From Paraphysoderma sedebokerense (taxonomy: Eukaryota; Blastocladiomycota; Physodermatomycetes; Physodermatales; Physodermataceae), in NCBI GenBank assembly GCA_025602915.1, contig JAHLJZ010000131.1, forward strand, positions 1 through 45,608: 45,608 nucleotides of DNA, written 5' to 3'. This document shows, piece by piece, positions 22,383 to 32,948 of this stretch. The position numbers and the translations under genes are program-made. A model generated the notes under the pieces. The model saw only the letters and a list, made by a program, of their open reading frames with translations. It was not told the DNA's origin and made no database searches. The stretch's first letter is position 1. Each line of letters starts with the position of its first letter.

Positions 22383-23894
22383 TTATGACCGCTCACAATA
22401 CCTTCGGCATTCTTCATACACCAAGAACGTTACAGCACTACTAGGACCAGCTTTTAACAAGCCCGGTAGCATTCCTCGATAGAAAGATCTTAATCCTTCA
22501 TGCTTGAACATTGAAGCCGCAATACGAGTCGTAGAAAGTCGACTATATCTCGGCAGATTTGGGATTATATATTGTTCTCTAGTTGGTCCTTGTATCTGCG
22601 GCATGGCGAAAGTTAGTTAAATCATACGCGGTAGAATATATTTTTCACGAGGTTAAGCAATGGTGTCTTCGACGAAGAAGTGCTAGGTTACCTGCATTCG
22701 TTTTCGAACTGTATCGAATGGAAACACCCCGATTTTACTAATAATTCCTGCCAAACCTCCACAGAGGAGATCTTGAGATATCGAGAAGCCCAGTGATGAA
22801 GAAAACTTGTCTTCCATCTGTTGGGAGTTAAAAGGTTACTGCGGTCAATATCATATGTATACTTTAATTCTTTGAATAGTTAGACTAACCTTTAATCGGT
22901 TGGACAACTTTTTCAATCCATCGTATGCGCCGAACATCAAACCCATGTAAGGCATGATCTGAAGCAAGCTAGGCCCTAAACCTAAGTATAAACCTCTCAC
23001 TCCCTCTGTCTCTAAAATCTGCCGAACTGCAGAATACATTGATGTGTACACTTTGGCATCGCCCTGCCCTTGAACAGCAAATCGAGTACGAAGTAGGTCA
23101 AATGGATAAGTTATTATCGTCGCTGCGCTACCAGCGATTGCCCCTGATAAAAATGATTGAATCGGTTTCGGAATGTGGATAATTTCGGCATCCTTAAAAA
23201 ATATTTGTCAGAAAAAGGTAGCGTCCTGATAAATACTTTAAGCCTAAAAGCCATACAAGATATTGAAATAATCTCTTGGATTCTCCGTGCGACCAAAACT
23301 GAACAGCCCCATAAGTTAAATACAGAAATTCTGCTGGCCAATTGCCCTTCCATAGGGCCTAAAGATTATAATTTGTATTAGCAATTGCAGTTGCGTTTCG
23401 TTCAAAAACACAAAAAAAAAGTCTAAATACCAGCGGTCCCTCCTCTTTGACGATTGTCTTAAACGTTCCATAAATCCCTCGATACTTTAGCTGAGGTGGC
23501 GGTAAGTTCGGCGAAGCATCCTTCGGAGGTCGAAGTGATTGCAGCTGTAATGGAATACTTGTATCAAAACTAAATACTTCGCTGAAGATCTAAAATTAAA
23601 GCAAAAATAACCTGTAGTCTAATTTTAACAACATCTAGGGGAGCGATCACGAATCTGGAAGAAATGAGGAACTCAAGCATTAGACAAGAATTCATGCAAT
23701 ACTTAGAAAAACCTCCTGAATAATTCACCTAGATACAACTCCAGCTGTAGCTCCACAAAGTGCACTTTGATAGGGTGCTGGCTTCCGCCTTGTAGCAGAA
23801 TGTGTTACTTGGATGTCTACGTTATGAGGGCCAAAGCACCATTAGCTAAACAGCACAAATTTTACCCAACATTGCTAACATATGTACCTGACAT
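22383..23894 (-). CDS. TPC1: Mitochondrial thiamine pyrophosphate carrier (SLC25 family)
   Basis: A mitochondrial carrier with three repeats, each with a PxD/E-type signature: repeat 1 IAPLDVVKIRLQ after PYQSALCGATAGVVS; repeat 2 TYPFDLLRTRFAVQG; repeat 3 FPFDTVRKRMQ. Between them are [46 protein letters not shown] and LRSFYRGMLPGLLKAG. The combination of LRTRFA-QG in repeat 2 and ALWKG-PA-YGAVQF in repeat 1 is typical of SLC25A19/Tpc1. It imports thiamine pyrophosphate across the inner mitochondrial membrane, probably in exchange for nucleotides. The start is inferred to be a 7-nt first exon (23888-23894, ATGTCAG) spliced to 23816, giving MSDIQVTHSATRRKPAPY. The stop TAA is at 22383-22385. 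Another SLC25 nucleotide or cofactor carrier is the alternative. Confidence 0.85.
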
Positions 23895-24216
23895 GAATTC
23901 GATTTTGTTGCTACAGTGCTGAAGGTTGTTGAAGCATTAGAGAGTTCGTATGCAGGAGGGCGAACGAACGCGAAATTAACTGATAGATTGGTATCGGGAT
24001 CGTTGGTTCAAAACATATAAAAATTTATTGCCTGAATAGTAATATATTTCTAATGTCTTATATATTATTGGTAGTGGGACAAACCCAGAAATTCTGAGCA
24101 GTAATATGAAGAAGGTCTCGGTTGCTACCCGGTGATTAGCACGTGCATCAAATTAAGGTAGGTCGATCAATTTCTTACTTCAAAATTTACCCTGGTTACA
24201 TAAGCCCCATCCCAAA
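23895..24216. other. Divergent promoter region between TPC1 and the 24217 gene
   Basis: About 320 bases with AT-rich sequence (e.g. around 24041-24070). It must supply promoters to both strands. No gene was recognised. Confidence 0.4.
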
Positions 24217-24931
24217 ATGTCGCAGGTATTAACAGCAAATAGATCTAGTATTACTGTTTTTAGAAATTTGAAAAGTACGGCGTGTCTTGTTGCAAGAGGC
24301 AGATATCTGAAGGTTAGTTTCTGAGATGATTGTGAATTCTCTTTTCCACCCTTTTAACATCGTCGGTCGACTTCGTTCATAGCCGGAACATTTAAGTCAG
24401 ATTCCCCCGCAATATCGACCACCTTCTCTTCGACCGGATCATTGGACTCCATCGTTTCGCATTACCAATATACCAGATGAGTCTTACACCCATAAATTAT
24501 ACAAACTGATATTGAAACACGATAAACCAATACCGATTGATCCACGCATTAAAGAAAAGTTTGATCCCATCAAGTCCAAAGCTATTGCTGCACATTCCGC
24601 GTTTGAAGAATTAAACGATGAATTCGAAAAAATACTACACGTTCCGGACGAAACGAGTATAGATTTGGGGACTGGACCGAATCTTCTCGAAAAAGAAGGT
24701 ACCGAGACAGTTGGGCCATCCAAGTCGGAGGGGGGCGTAATTTTGACAAAACCAGAACAAATCATTATCGAGTGGGAGTTTGATTATAACCAGTATATCG
24801 TGAACGTTGAGAAGCAGGATTTATGGCCAGGTTTTATTAAGCATGAGTCTATGAAGTTTCGAAAAAAACCTCACTTTGCTCGAGTAGCTTCGGCGCATGA
24901 TTCAAGCAACCAGATTCAGAAAATAAGTTGA
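24217..24931 (+). CDS. Small protein, probably mitochondrial, family not recognised
   Basis: Two exons, 24217-24312 and 24383-24931, joined at GT-AG sites in phase 0, give 214 residues. The first 32 residues (MSQVLTANRSSITVFRNLKS and on) contain several Arg and Lys, Ser/Thr and no acidic residues, which is the composition of a mitochondrial presequence. The rest is hydrophilic: a Pro-rich segment (PEHLSQIPPQYRPPSL), a helical acidic part (AAHSAFEELNDEFEKIL), and a basic end (KHESMKFRKKPHFARV). No membrane span or enzyme motif is visible. A mitochondrial ribosomal or assembly protein would fit size and composition, but I cannot name a family. The divergent partner encodes the TPP carrier. Confidence 0.7.
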
Positions 24932-25072
24932 ATTAGAATTGAAGTATGATGACGTGATTATGTACTTGTAAGATAGGTAATATGCTTAATACATCGATTG
25001 CAATGGAATCAATTTACATCTTAAGAGTTTGTCCGGTAGTTCTATGTATCCATGTTCTGTATACCTTGCCCC

Positions 25073-26581
25073 TCATAATACTAGAACATTCTCATGTCTG
25101 TCGTCTCCTTCATCTGTTCCTAATAGACGCATCCCGTTTTCTTCTCCGTCCATCGGGTTGTTCCATTCCTCGTCATTTCCGTTAACTTTAAAGTGTCCGG
25201 AATTCTTGAACTCTAAATACAAACTGAACAGGACGTGCAGGGACTCGATATAAGAATTGTTCTTTGACTTCATTGAACTTCTTCGACTTGCCGATGATGA
25301 ATTAGTCTTGGAGGCAGTACCAATAGGGATGTCTAGCAGTGACGTGACAACATTGATGTATGATTTTAGGTCCATGTCCAGCGATGCAGTCGGTAGGGTT
25401 GTCTAGATTCAACAGAAGCATTGATACTTGCAGAAACATAACAGAGGAAGAAACACTCGTACATTCTTTAACAATTCTTCAAAATCAGCTGGCCAAACCT
25501 GCATTAAATCCTCTAAATCCGGCATACGTCTAGAATATTGTACTGAAGCAGGAGGCTTGTCGATATGCAAATCTTTGATATTTTCTATCCAGTTATTCAG
25601 CTGTTTTGGGTTTGATTTTAGAGTCTCGGCGTCGATTGAGTTGACGATTTGATAAGGGTTGATACTTGGGGCTTTGGAATAAGCACGAAGCTGAATTCCA
25701 AGAACAGTGGGATCAGATTGTTGTGCAGATGGTTCATCTAGTATTGTTTGGCCTAGAGTGTCGGGTTTAAGATCGGGTCGAGGGATCTACGTTCAACAAG
25801 GAATGCAAGGGTTAGGACATTCAAAGCCAATTTCTGGATTGGAATGCACATACACGAATGGAGGCATCCAAATCTCCAACAGCAGGAATGTAATCAGGGA
25901 TAAATGGTTTCAATGTCGGTTCCAATTCGACTTCGAGAGGTTTATATCTGTGTACGTATTGAAACAACTCATTTAATTCTGCAGCTGTATTCTCTACCGC
26001 GGCTGGTGATTTATATCTTATTTAAAATCAACCAAAGCATCGATTGAGCAATGCGGGGTACTACAGTTAACGCTTATTTAATTTCTTGTTCCATCGTGTC
26101 AACTACATACCTAGATGAAATGAACATCGAAGCGGCCCCGGTGTCAGTTTCATTACTGGGAGCAGGAGAAGGTGATCCAGCCATATCTAAATGATTTACT
26201 GAGAGGTTTGATTTGTCGCCCAGTTGAGATATCGACTAATTTTGAATATTAAACAATTGATAGTGTATTTACATAGCGGTTAGAGTAATGGCCAAAGATG
26301 GCATTGGAGGAGGAGGAGGATATAATTGATTGATTTACCGCTGCGTCGCCCTCAGTAGGTTCGTAGGCATCTTCCGTATCAGTTAAAGCGGCATGTGGCG
26401 GGGAATCACCCAGCCTTTTGGTTGCTATAACCATATTTATGATAATAGAAATGAATTAAGAGTACAAATACATGTTGGTTGAGAATAGGGAATGTCGGAT
26501 TAGACGTATGGAATTGGGGCACAAGAAGAAACAAGAGAGTCCCAAATCAATCAAACCTTTATCATGCAAGAGATAATCCAT
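25073..26581 (-). CDS. IFT46: Intraflagellar transport protein IFT46
   Basis: Multi-exon gene. The start is ATG at 26581 (MDYLLHDK), spliced to ATKRLGDSPPHAALTDTEDA and then to an acidic, Ser-rich N-terminal region. The conserved core reads ELNELFQYVHRYKP, LKPFIPDYIPAVGDLDASI, IPRPDLKPDTLGQTILDEPS, QQSDPTVLGIQLR, LNNWIENIKDLHIDKPPASV and RRMPDLEDLMQVWPADFEEL. The C-terminus is SYINVVTSLLDIPI followed by ESLHVLFSLYLEFKNSGHF. These match IFT46 block by block, with a Ser-rich insertion (about 20 residues, from TASKTNSSS) between LLDIPI and SLHVLF that I do not recall in animal IFT46. IFT46 is a core IFT-B subunit that carries outer dynein arm and other cargo into flagella. The gene shows that this organism builds flagellated zoospores. 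It shares a 253-bp divergent spacer with a cyclophilin gene. Confidence 0.92.
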
Positions 26582-26834
26582 CGTTGTCCGAGGAAATATG
26601 TATTTATAGATTGGCCTCAATTCTTATCCAAGGATAAGTGTTGTAGATGAACACAGGAGAGATGCGCACACAGATCGACAGAGTAATGGGTATTCGCGAG
26701 AGGGCGCATAGAAGGAGCTTAAGTCACGTGTTGCTGGCTGCTGGGAACATGAAGTCACATGACTTATCCTTCCTCAAGCACGGTCCAAATCATCTGTCGT
26801 TCTCCTCGCTTCAATTCACCCAACACAACCACCG

Positions 26835-27693
26835 ATGGCCGCCAAAAACCCAAAAGTGTTCTTTGATGTCGCTATTGCCGGCAAAAATGGTGCCGTTTAG
26901 TTTTCGCTCGATCTTCTTTTGCCAGCCGCGCTTCACAGAGTTGACTGACTGGTTTTTATATATTGTGTCTTTGCTAAACAGCTGGTCGAATGACCTTTGA
27001 ATTGTACAAAGATGTCGTTCCAAAAACTGCGGGTACTTTATCTATTTCTTTAGTTTTCCATTTGATTTCCCAGTATTAATGAGTCAAATCGTTCATTGTC
27101 GCTCCAAAGAAAATTTCAGAGCGTTAGCTACTGGCGAGAAAGGCAAAGGCCTTTCAGGAAAACCATTACACTTCAAAAATTCCTTTTTTCATAGGTATAA
27201 AATATAAGTATTGACGTTGCTGAATAAATTAATTCAAAATTTATTTTATGTAGAATCATTCCAGGGTTCATGGCACAAGGAGGTGATTTCACCAGGGGCG
27301 ATGGACGAGGTGGAGAAAGTATTTACGGTGCAAAGTTCCCCGATGAAAATTTCAAAATGAAACATACTTCAAAAGGTCTTCTGTCGATGGCTAATGCCGG
27401 TAAGTTGTACGAATTTGGATCAAGTGATCGCTCTACCTCTTCTTTCTAGGTCGCAACTAGAAGCAACCCAGTTCTGACAAAGATATCCTTGTCAATATCC
27501 AGGTCCCAATACCAATGGTTCACAGTTCTTCATTTGCTTCGAAAAAACTCCCTGGTTAGACGGTAGACACACTGTTTTCGGAAAAGTCGAAGAAGGAATG
27601 GAGGTGTTAGATGCCATTGAAAAAGTCGGGACCCAAAGCGGAGCCCCAAAGGCTAAAGTCGAGATCGTAGATTCAGGTGAAATTAAGCAGTAG
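26835..27693 (+). CDS. CPR1: Cyclophilin A-type peptidyl-prolyl cis-trans isomerase
   Basis: A single-domain cyclophilin of about 170 residues in five exons, from ATG GCC GCC at 26835 to TAG at 27691-27693. After splicing it reads [89 protein letters not shown], and [20 protein letters not shown]. The catalytic Arg (FHRIIPGF), Phe and Gln (FMAQGGDF) and the drug-contacting Trp ([12 protein letters not shown]) are all present, so it should be active and cyclosporin-sensitive. There is no signal peptide or extra domain, which suggests cytosol and nucleus. Assignment to CPR1 rather than another single-domain paralogue rests on length only. Confidence 0.93.
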
Positions 27694-28052
27694 TTACTGA
27701 GTGCAGATGTAGTACTATTCTTTGCGAAACGTGTTAGTTCATCCCTGACAAATTGTAATTCGAAAACAAAACTGTAGGGTTGAGGCTCCTTTGATCTTTG
27801 ACAAAAATCATTTTTTTGTAATGCAATCAATTCGCCTGCTTTCTCCACTATTTTTCTTCTTAGGTCTTTTATATACATTTCCATGAATACCTTTACAAAA
27901 TTCAATAAAAGCGTGGGTACAGAAATATGTAAGAATACAGGGTATTGGCAACTCCAAAAACAATTGAATGTCAGGTGACAGATTGAGCAGGTATAAATAA
28001 CATTTCAAAAATGTGTATCAGACATGAAAAAGACACAGAAAATAGATAGCAA
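27694..28052. other. Convergent 3' intergenic region
   Basis: About 360 bases between the stop codons of the cyclophilin and SRA genes. It should hold both 3' UTRs. A minus-strand frame covering 27492-27905 is largely the complement of the cyclophilin exons and is not a gene. Confidence 0.5.
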
Positions 28053-29735
28053 TTATTCCTCCGCATTAACAACCGCGTCGTCAGTTGATTCAACAGATAT
28101 TGTCTTGGTTCTTTCAGGTGAATGGATTTCTTCGCAGTTCCGTTTCGCGATATTTTCCTTTTGAATGCTCGGAGCGTCTGGTTTCTTGATGGCAATCACT
28201 ACGCCTTTCTTCTTCTTAAGGTTTGTCTCGGGTACCTCGTTCTCATTATTGCTTACGGTTGTAACTGGTCGCTCAAGCTTTCCCTCATCAGTGTCGATTT
28301 CGTTTAGTTCGCTTTCCACACCCTCTTCAATTTCAGCATCTGATTCGCCATCTTCATCCAGATCCTCACGTTCGGGAAGGGGAGGTTGGTCAGGAAGACG
28401 GCTCAACGCGAACTACAATACAACGGTTAGAATTGTGTTAAGAGAGATGTGACTAGAGGTGAAATCGAACGGCACAAACCCTCCAAACCAAGAAACCGGA
28501 AGACCCGGTTTCAGACCAGGCTTTTTTGACTTCATATAAACCGTCATATCTGATACACATTTTACGTTGGTGCGACGTTTCATTTAAGAACAAAAAAGGA
28601 AAATCGTACCGATAACCGGCGAGCGGAGCAAACTTTGAGTTGCATTTCGGTCCACGAATGACTCGAACAGGCTGCTTCGATTCGACGGCCTTATACAAGG
28701 CGAGATTGCCCTTTGTTAATGTTTGATCTTTACTTTGCGGGGCAGTACGGAGATTCTTCGGATTGCTTTTGGTTCCTTTGAGATCACGACCCCCTTCACC
28801 AGTGAATGTGAACGCTAAACGAATTAAAAAGTTCAAATTTACGTAATTTTACCATTTTCTGAAATTGTAAATAGTTACCGTATCCAAGATCTACGTTGTC
28901 ATCGTAGCCCTAAGCATGAAGAAAATGAGCATTTGTGGATTCAAAATCATTACGAACATTGAAGTTTATACCCCATTCATGGCAATAGAATAACAACCAT
29001 CCTTGGCACCGTGAATTCCCGCAACAGTAGGTCCATGTATGCCGGCATGCTGTATAAATTGGCAAGTATAAGTCTCAAGCAACATATGACGGCCGCCACT
29101 AATGTGAGGTATAATGTAGAGAACAGAAACCAACCGATGCATCGATGCGCATGGCAAAGATTGTGCCAATGGGAACAGTTTCGATATTGCCAAATACTGG
29201 GCCATTACTTTTATCAAAGCAAACTCCGTCCCATGTAGCAAATGATTTATCACCGGGTTTATAAGTTCTGACTACTTTGGGAATGGAATACGAGGAATCA
29301 TCAATCTTGCGTCTTTTTTTCGAACCTCCCTCCCCGTCCTCATCATCGAGACCAGCGTACGTTTCAGGTTTCTTCGTATCGATTCGGCGAATGAATAAAT
29401 TATTTGGACGCAACGAAACGTAGCATGCAGGAAGAAACAAACCTTGGTTGCGCGGGAGCTACGACGGACCCCAATCAAATCAACATGAGTGGAAACTAAT
29501 TTCTTCCTTGGGGGAAACTTTCTTTTCCTCCCTTCCGGTTTTTCTTCATTGAAGAGTTCTTTGTCCTCGCTCAACTTGGCGAGGCCTTAACAGAAGTCAA
29601 ATTTTAGTGTGACCGAACCTCTGTGAAAGCGAATGCTGAGACTAAAATGGAGGAGTTACCAAGAGACATGAGTATCTCCTTGTTGCGTTGAATATTAGCA
29701 TGTCTTTGCTTTTCATATTCAGAAATTTCGGCCAT
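28053..29735 (-). CDS. SRA-YDG domain protein, candidate modified-DNA reader
   Basis: Multi-exon gene from ATG at 29735 to TAA at 28053-28055. The N-terminus ([20 protein letters not shown], then [10 protein letters not shown]) resembles the EYEKxRxxNIxRNxxxLxxLGL opening of Cmr1/WDR76 proteins. A basic stretch [10 protein letters not shown] and RRSSRATK may be a nuclear signal. The SRA domain follows: [114 protein letters not shown] and SGFLVWRF. The key motifs VAGIHG, GGYDDN, GGRDL, DQ-LT-GN-AL and RYDGLY are intact; an intron splits the YDG motif. The C-terminal 110 residues are acidic, then KKKK-rich. No RING, PHD or tandem Tudor domain is present, unlike UHRF1. It probably binds methylated or hemimethylated cytosine in the nucleus; the effector partner is unknown. 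Confidence 0.9.
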
Positions 29736-30160
29736 GATTCTCTATATCGTAGATAGCAGTGAGAAGGAGAAGAAGACCTTTGGGAATCAGGATCTTGATG
29801 GACGCGGCTGCAAGGAAAAGCTCTGCGCACGGCGAAAAAACCGAGGAAAAGAGATTCTATAAGGTATATTCATTCATAAATCTGTATATAGCATTTTAAC
29901 TACATTTATACAGCAAGTGGCTTAATACTGTAGCCTAGTTTTGATTATACAGCATCCATCTAATTCATAAATCGAGAATAAAAAACACAGCAATTGACCT
30001 AATCGCCACAGCGACACTACCCGTATCTTGGCTTCCACGCACTCTATCGCAGCAAATCAGAATAACCCCACCTGAAAGCATAATATACACATATTCAGAA
30101 TAATCTATATCGCGCCCCGTAAGACGTGCGATAAGCTGATTTTCTACATCAATCGCACCT
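29736..30160. other. Intergenic with a possible 3' exon of the cyclin gene
   Basis: About 425 bases. A minus-strand frame ending at 29965 overlaps the end of the cyclin coding region in another phase and reads AVVGAYEGAIDVENQLIARL, then GRDIDYSEYVYIMLSGG. It looks coding-like and could be the true last exon, reached by splicing at ACAG/GTCATA (near 30238). The rest (29736-29964) should be the SRA gene promoter. Confidence 0.35.
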
Positions 30161-31961
30161 TCATAAGCCCCAACCACAGCCCCACAAATGCCGTTTAGAA
30201 TTCTCCAATGTTGCGGGGATTCCGACAATATGACCTGTACGATCAGCAAAAGCAGCTTGTATAAGCGCTGGTACGCTATTCCCACACATATCAACAATAT
30301 GCAGTTCTTTACTCTTATTTTGCTCCAACAATGCTTCTCCAGTGAAAAGTTCTTCACCATCTAAATCTCGCAAATCTAGAGATAAAGCGGTAACAATGTT
30401 GCGTATGTGATGAATACCAAATTCCGTTTCGACTGATGGGAGGGCTTGTGGTGTTGGCGTATTTTTGGACGGAGAGATGGCTGGGCATTCGGGATAGAAA
30501 GTCTCAGCGAAACAGCCGCCGCCAGCAGCGACTCTGGTTTGGGTGTTGATGGAAGCTGTTGGAAGCAGCAGTTGATCGCCTTTTAAAATAATTGGACCTT
30601 CCGATAGAGGATCGAAAGTATCCGTGTGGGTTTGGTGAGTAAGAGGAGTTCTGGATGGAGTCGGAAATATGTCGATTTTCTGAGGAATTACCAATTTCGA
30701 CGGCGATTCTAAACTGGGATTGAAGTTATTGGCTAACCCACCGTGTGTGTAAACTTCGCTAGTTATCGAACACCGACTATAATTCATAAACTGATGTCCA
30801 CCTTCGTTTTTCAGATGGTATGGGGCGTTGTCATCCCGATTCGGGTATAAACCCGGCGGAAGATCATATGTCGTCCGATGTCGGTGAGTGCTACTGTCCA
30901 TCGTTGGATCGTAACCACGGTAATGGGCTTTAACATGGCACCCCCAATCTGGCTTCTGCGCCGAGTTCCCAAATCTTATTGTCGGTTCTCTCGCAGAAAC
31001 CCCTCCCAGAGTATCATTATCATTGGATACCAGCCCGCCGACTGCAAACTTCTCCCCGACTGGTCTCTGAATACTGCGCTCGTGAGGAGCAGCAGATACT
31101 TGTTGTTGAAGGAAGATAGCTACTTTGAGGTCTAGTTCGTCCACAAGATTGGCCCATTCAGTTGCACTGACGTACAAATTGTAATCAAGAAAAGAGAGGA
31201 ACTCGATCTCCATTACATTTACTTGATGCAGAGTAAAAGCGTTGCTCACTTCTGCCCAAGTTCGATTGTCATATGTGTCATCATACAGATATTTGGACGC
31301 TACCATTATAGCGGCAAGAATCAAGCGATGATGACTTCCATAAACACCTGATAAGGAAGGATGTCGCACTTTCAGCCTTCGTAAGTAACAAAGCGACAGG
31401 GACAAACATGTCACTGGAATCCGAGTGCTCATTACGAGATTGTGAATAAATTCGCCTATCGAAGGTAGGTTTAGGCTTAGATCACCTACAGTGCCGTTGT
31501 AAGCAAAGAATGCGGTAAGGAAGGTCTCACTGATATCTTCAGTGTCAAAGTCAGTTCATTTTTGATTCCATAACAAAGCATCAAAGTAGCATGTAGTTAC
31601 ATATTAGCCCATTTCTTACCAAAATCCCTTTCTCGGAATTTTGAATAGCCCACTCTGCATCAGAGGTGATGTAGCGGCACCGGTTTCCTGTGTGATTGGA
31701 AGTAACGATATCCTGATCTTGCTTCGCTGTTGTATGTATTGAGGAAGGCAATTCGTGTTTTGTGGCATTTCTATACAGAAGCGCTAGAATTTCTTTCTTT
31801 TGATTTTGAAGGCACTCATTTGATGTTGAATTGATCAAGGATTGGTATTGATTTTGCAGATCCGTGTCCCGAAATCGCAATGGAGGATTGTGAACCGCTC
31901 TTGTGGTGGGATTTGAATTGGTGACAAGATTAGAGGGAGGCCCGATTTGCTTTACAGACAA
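30161..31961 (-). CDS. PCL/Pho80-type cyclin, both ends uncertain
   Basis: At least two exons. Exon A (from about 31961) encodes a polar segment ending SDAEWAIQNSEKGIL. Joining T/GTAACT (near 31606) to AAG/ATATCAG restores an open frame ISETFLTAFFAYNGTVG. The cyclin box follows: LPSIGEFIHNLVMSTRIPV, LSLSLCYLRRLK, GSHHRLILAAIMVASKYLYD, WAEVSNAFTLHQVNVMEIEF, LSFLDYNLYVSATEWANL. These blocks match fungal PCL-type cyclins (HRL-LAA-M-ASKYL, E-LLDYNL-V), which partner Pho85-like kinases. A long Ser/Pro/Thr-rich C-terminal tail ends at 30161, or at 29965 if a last intron is used. The codon at 31959-31961 is TTG and exon A has no ATG, so a first exon is missing from this model; the exon-like segment at 32181-32366 is one candidate. 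Confidence 0.8.
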
Positions 31962-32180
31962 AGGGAAATTCGGTGAACATCGTCAGTGCAAAAAAGATTC
32001 AGTGGATTGCTAAAATTGGAAACAACAACGATGAAATAAAAGATAGAGATTGGGGAACACGAGCAACAAACCATTATTGTTGGTCTATCCAGAATCTAAC
32101 CGAGTTTGTCGGCGATGGTAAATTATACGTAGATAAAGAAAGAGTGGTTCTCCAATCGAATATGAAAGTATTTAAGATGG

Positions 32181-32366
32181 CTATGGGTCAGAGAGAACTG
32201 ATATCAGCATTCCACTTTGGAAGAATGATGCGGATGTTCCTTCTTTTTTGTCTCTCATAGCGGCGATCTCTGCATATCTTCCAAGTCGATTTCCGTCTTC
32301 ATCGAGACGGTTTCTTAATTCCACATATTGTGCAACCTTGCGTTTGAATACATCAATCGCAGTCTA
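32181..32366 (-). CDS. Possible unassigned exon, coding-like
   Basis: A minus-strand segment beginning right after a splice acceptor CAATCTAG reads TAIDVFKRKVAQYVELRNRL, then DEDGNRLGRYAEIAAMRDKK, and reaches TAG at 32181. Its charged helical composition looks like real coding sequence. It could be a 5' exon of the cyclin gene (a GT donor at TCA/GTTCTC is in phase) or the last exon of a separate small gene. An upstream piece around 32393-32510 (GNTISVCVTQTLTGASGGSE) could be joined to it in frame by a 40-nt intron. I do not recognise the family. Confidence 0.3.
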
Positions 32367-32753
32367 GATTGCAGAGGCACCATCTTCACAGCACAGCAGT
32401 AACTTTTATTTCGCTGCCGCCGGAAGCGCCTGTCAATGTTTGTGTGACACAAACAGAAATGGTGTTACCAATCACGGTGCCACTCGTATTCAATTCACTT
32501 TAAACTAATTAATCATTAGGTAGTTTCGCAGTCTAGCGGACCACACATCATAATATCATAATATCATTTCCCCCTCAGGCTACCCAACCAACAGGCGCCA
32601 ACATGCTACAAAAAGTCAATTTGCAGACTGATAACCCAGGTATAAATAACTAACTACCGCAACATGCCTACAAAAAACTTTTTTGCGGAAGATGCAAATT
32701 AAACTCCTAGAGGGAATGAACGCACACAGCATTTATAACTATGTATTCCCACA

Positions 32754-32948
32754 ATGGAAGCCAAGGTGTTAAAAGTAGGCACCAAGGCAACCAACACAGT
32801 ACCAGCACCCCACACCAGCACAATGGAGCGCGACGACGCGAAAGACACGCTCCGTCTCGCGGCCCTGGGTGCTCCCTCGGACAACCCTGCTACCATCAAC
32901 TTCATCAAGACGACGGAGCTGTTGGCAGCTTGGCAGTTGGCAGTTTGA
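32754..32948 (+). CDS. Short GC-rich open frame, coding status doubtful
   Basis: A 64-codon frame (MEAKVLKVGTKATNTVPAPH and on, ending ELLAAWQLAV) lies 113 bases downstream of a TATAAATA at 32641. The patch is clearly richer in GC than its surroundings. An overlapping plus-strand frame (32741-32995) and a minus-strand frame are also open, and two short upstream ATGs precede it. No family was recognised. It could be a small protein gene, or simply a GC-rich promoter patch of the gene at 33146. Confidence 0.25.
   Translation: MEAKVLKVGTKATNTVPAPHTSTMERDDAKDTLRLAALGAPSDNPATINFIKTTELLAAWQLAV

Noticed and set aside
31973-32260. Plus-strand 95-codon frame starting MNIVSAKKIQW
   Set aside because: No family features, and it lies opposite the better coding-like minus-strand segment at 32181-32366.
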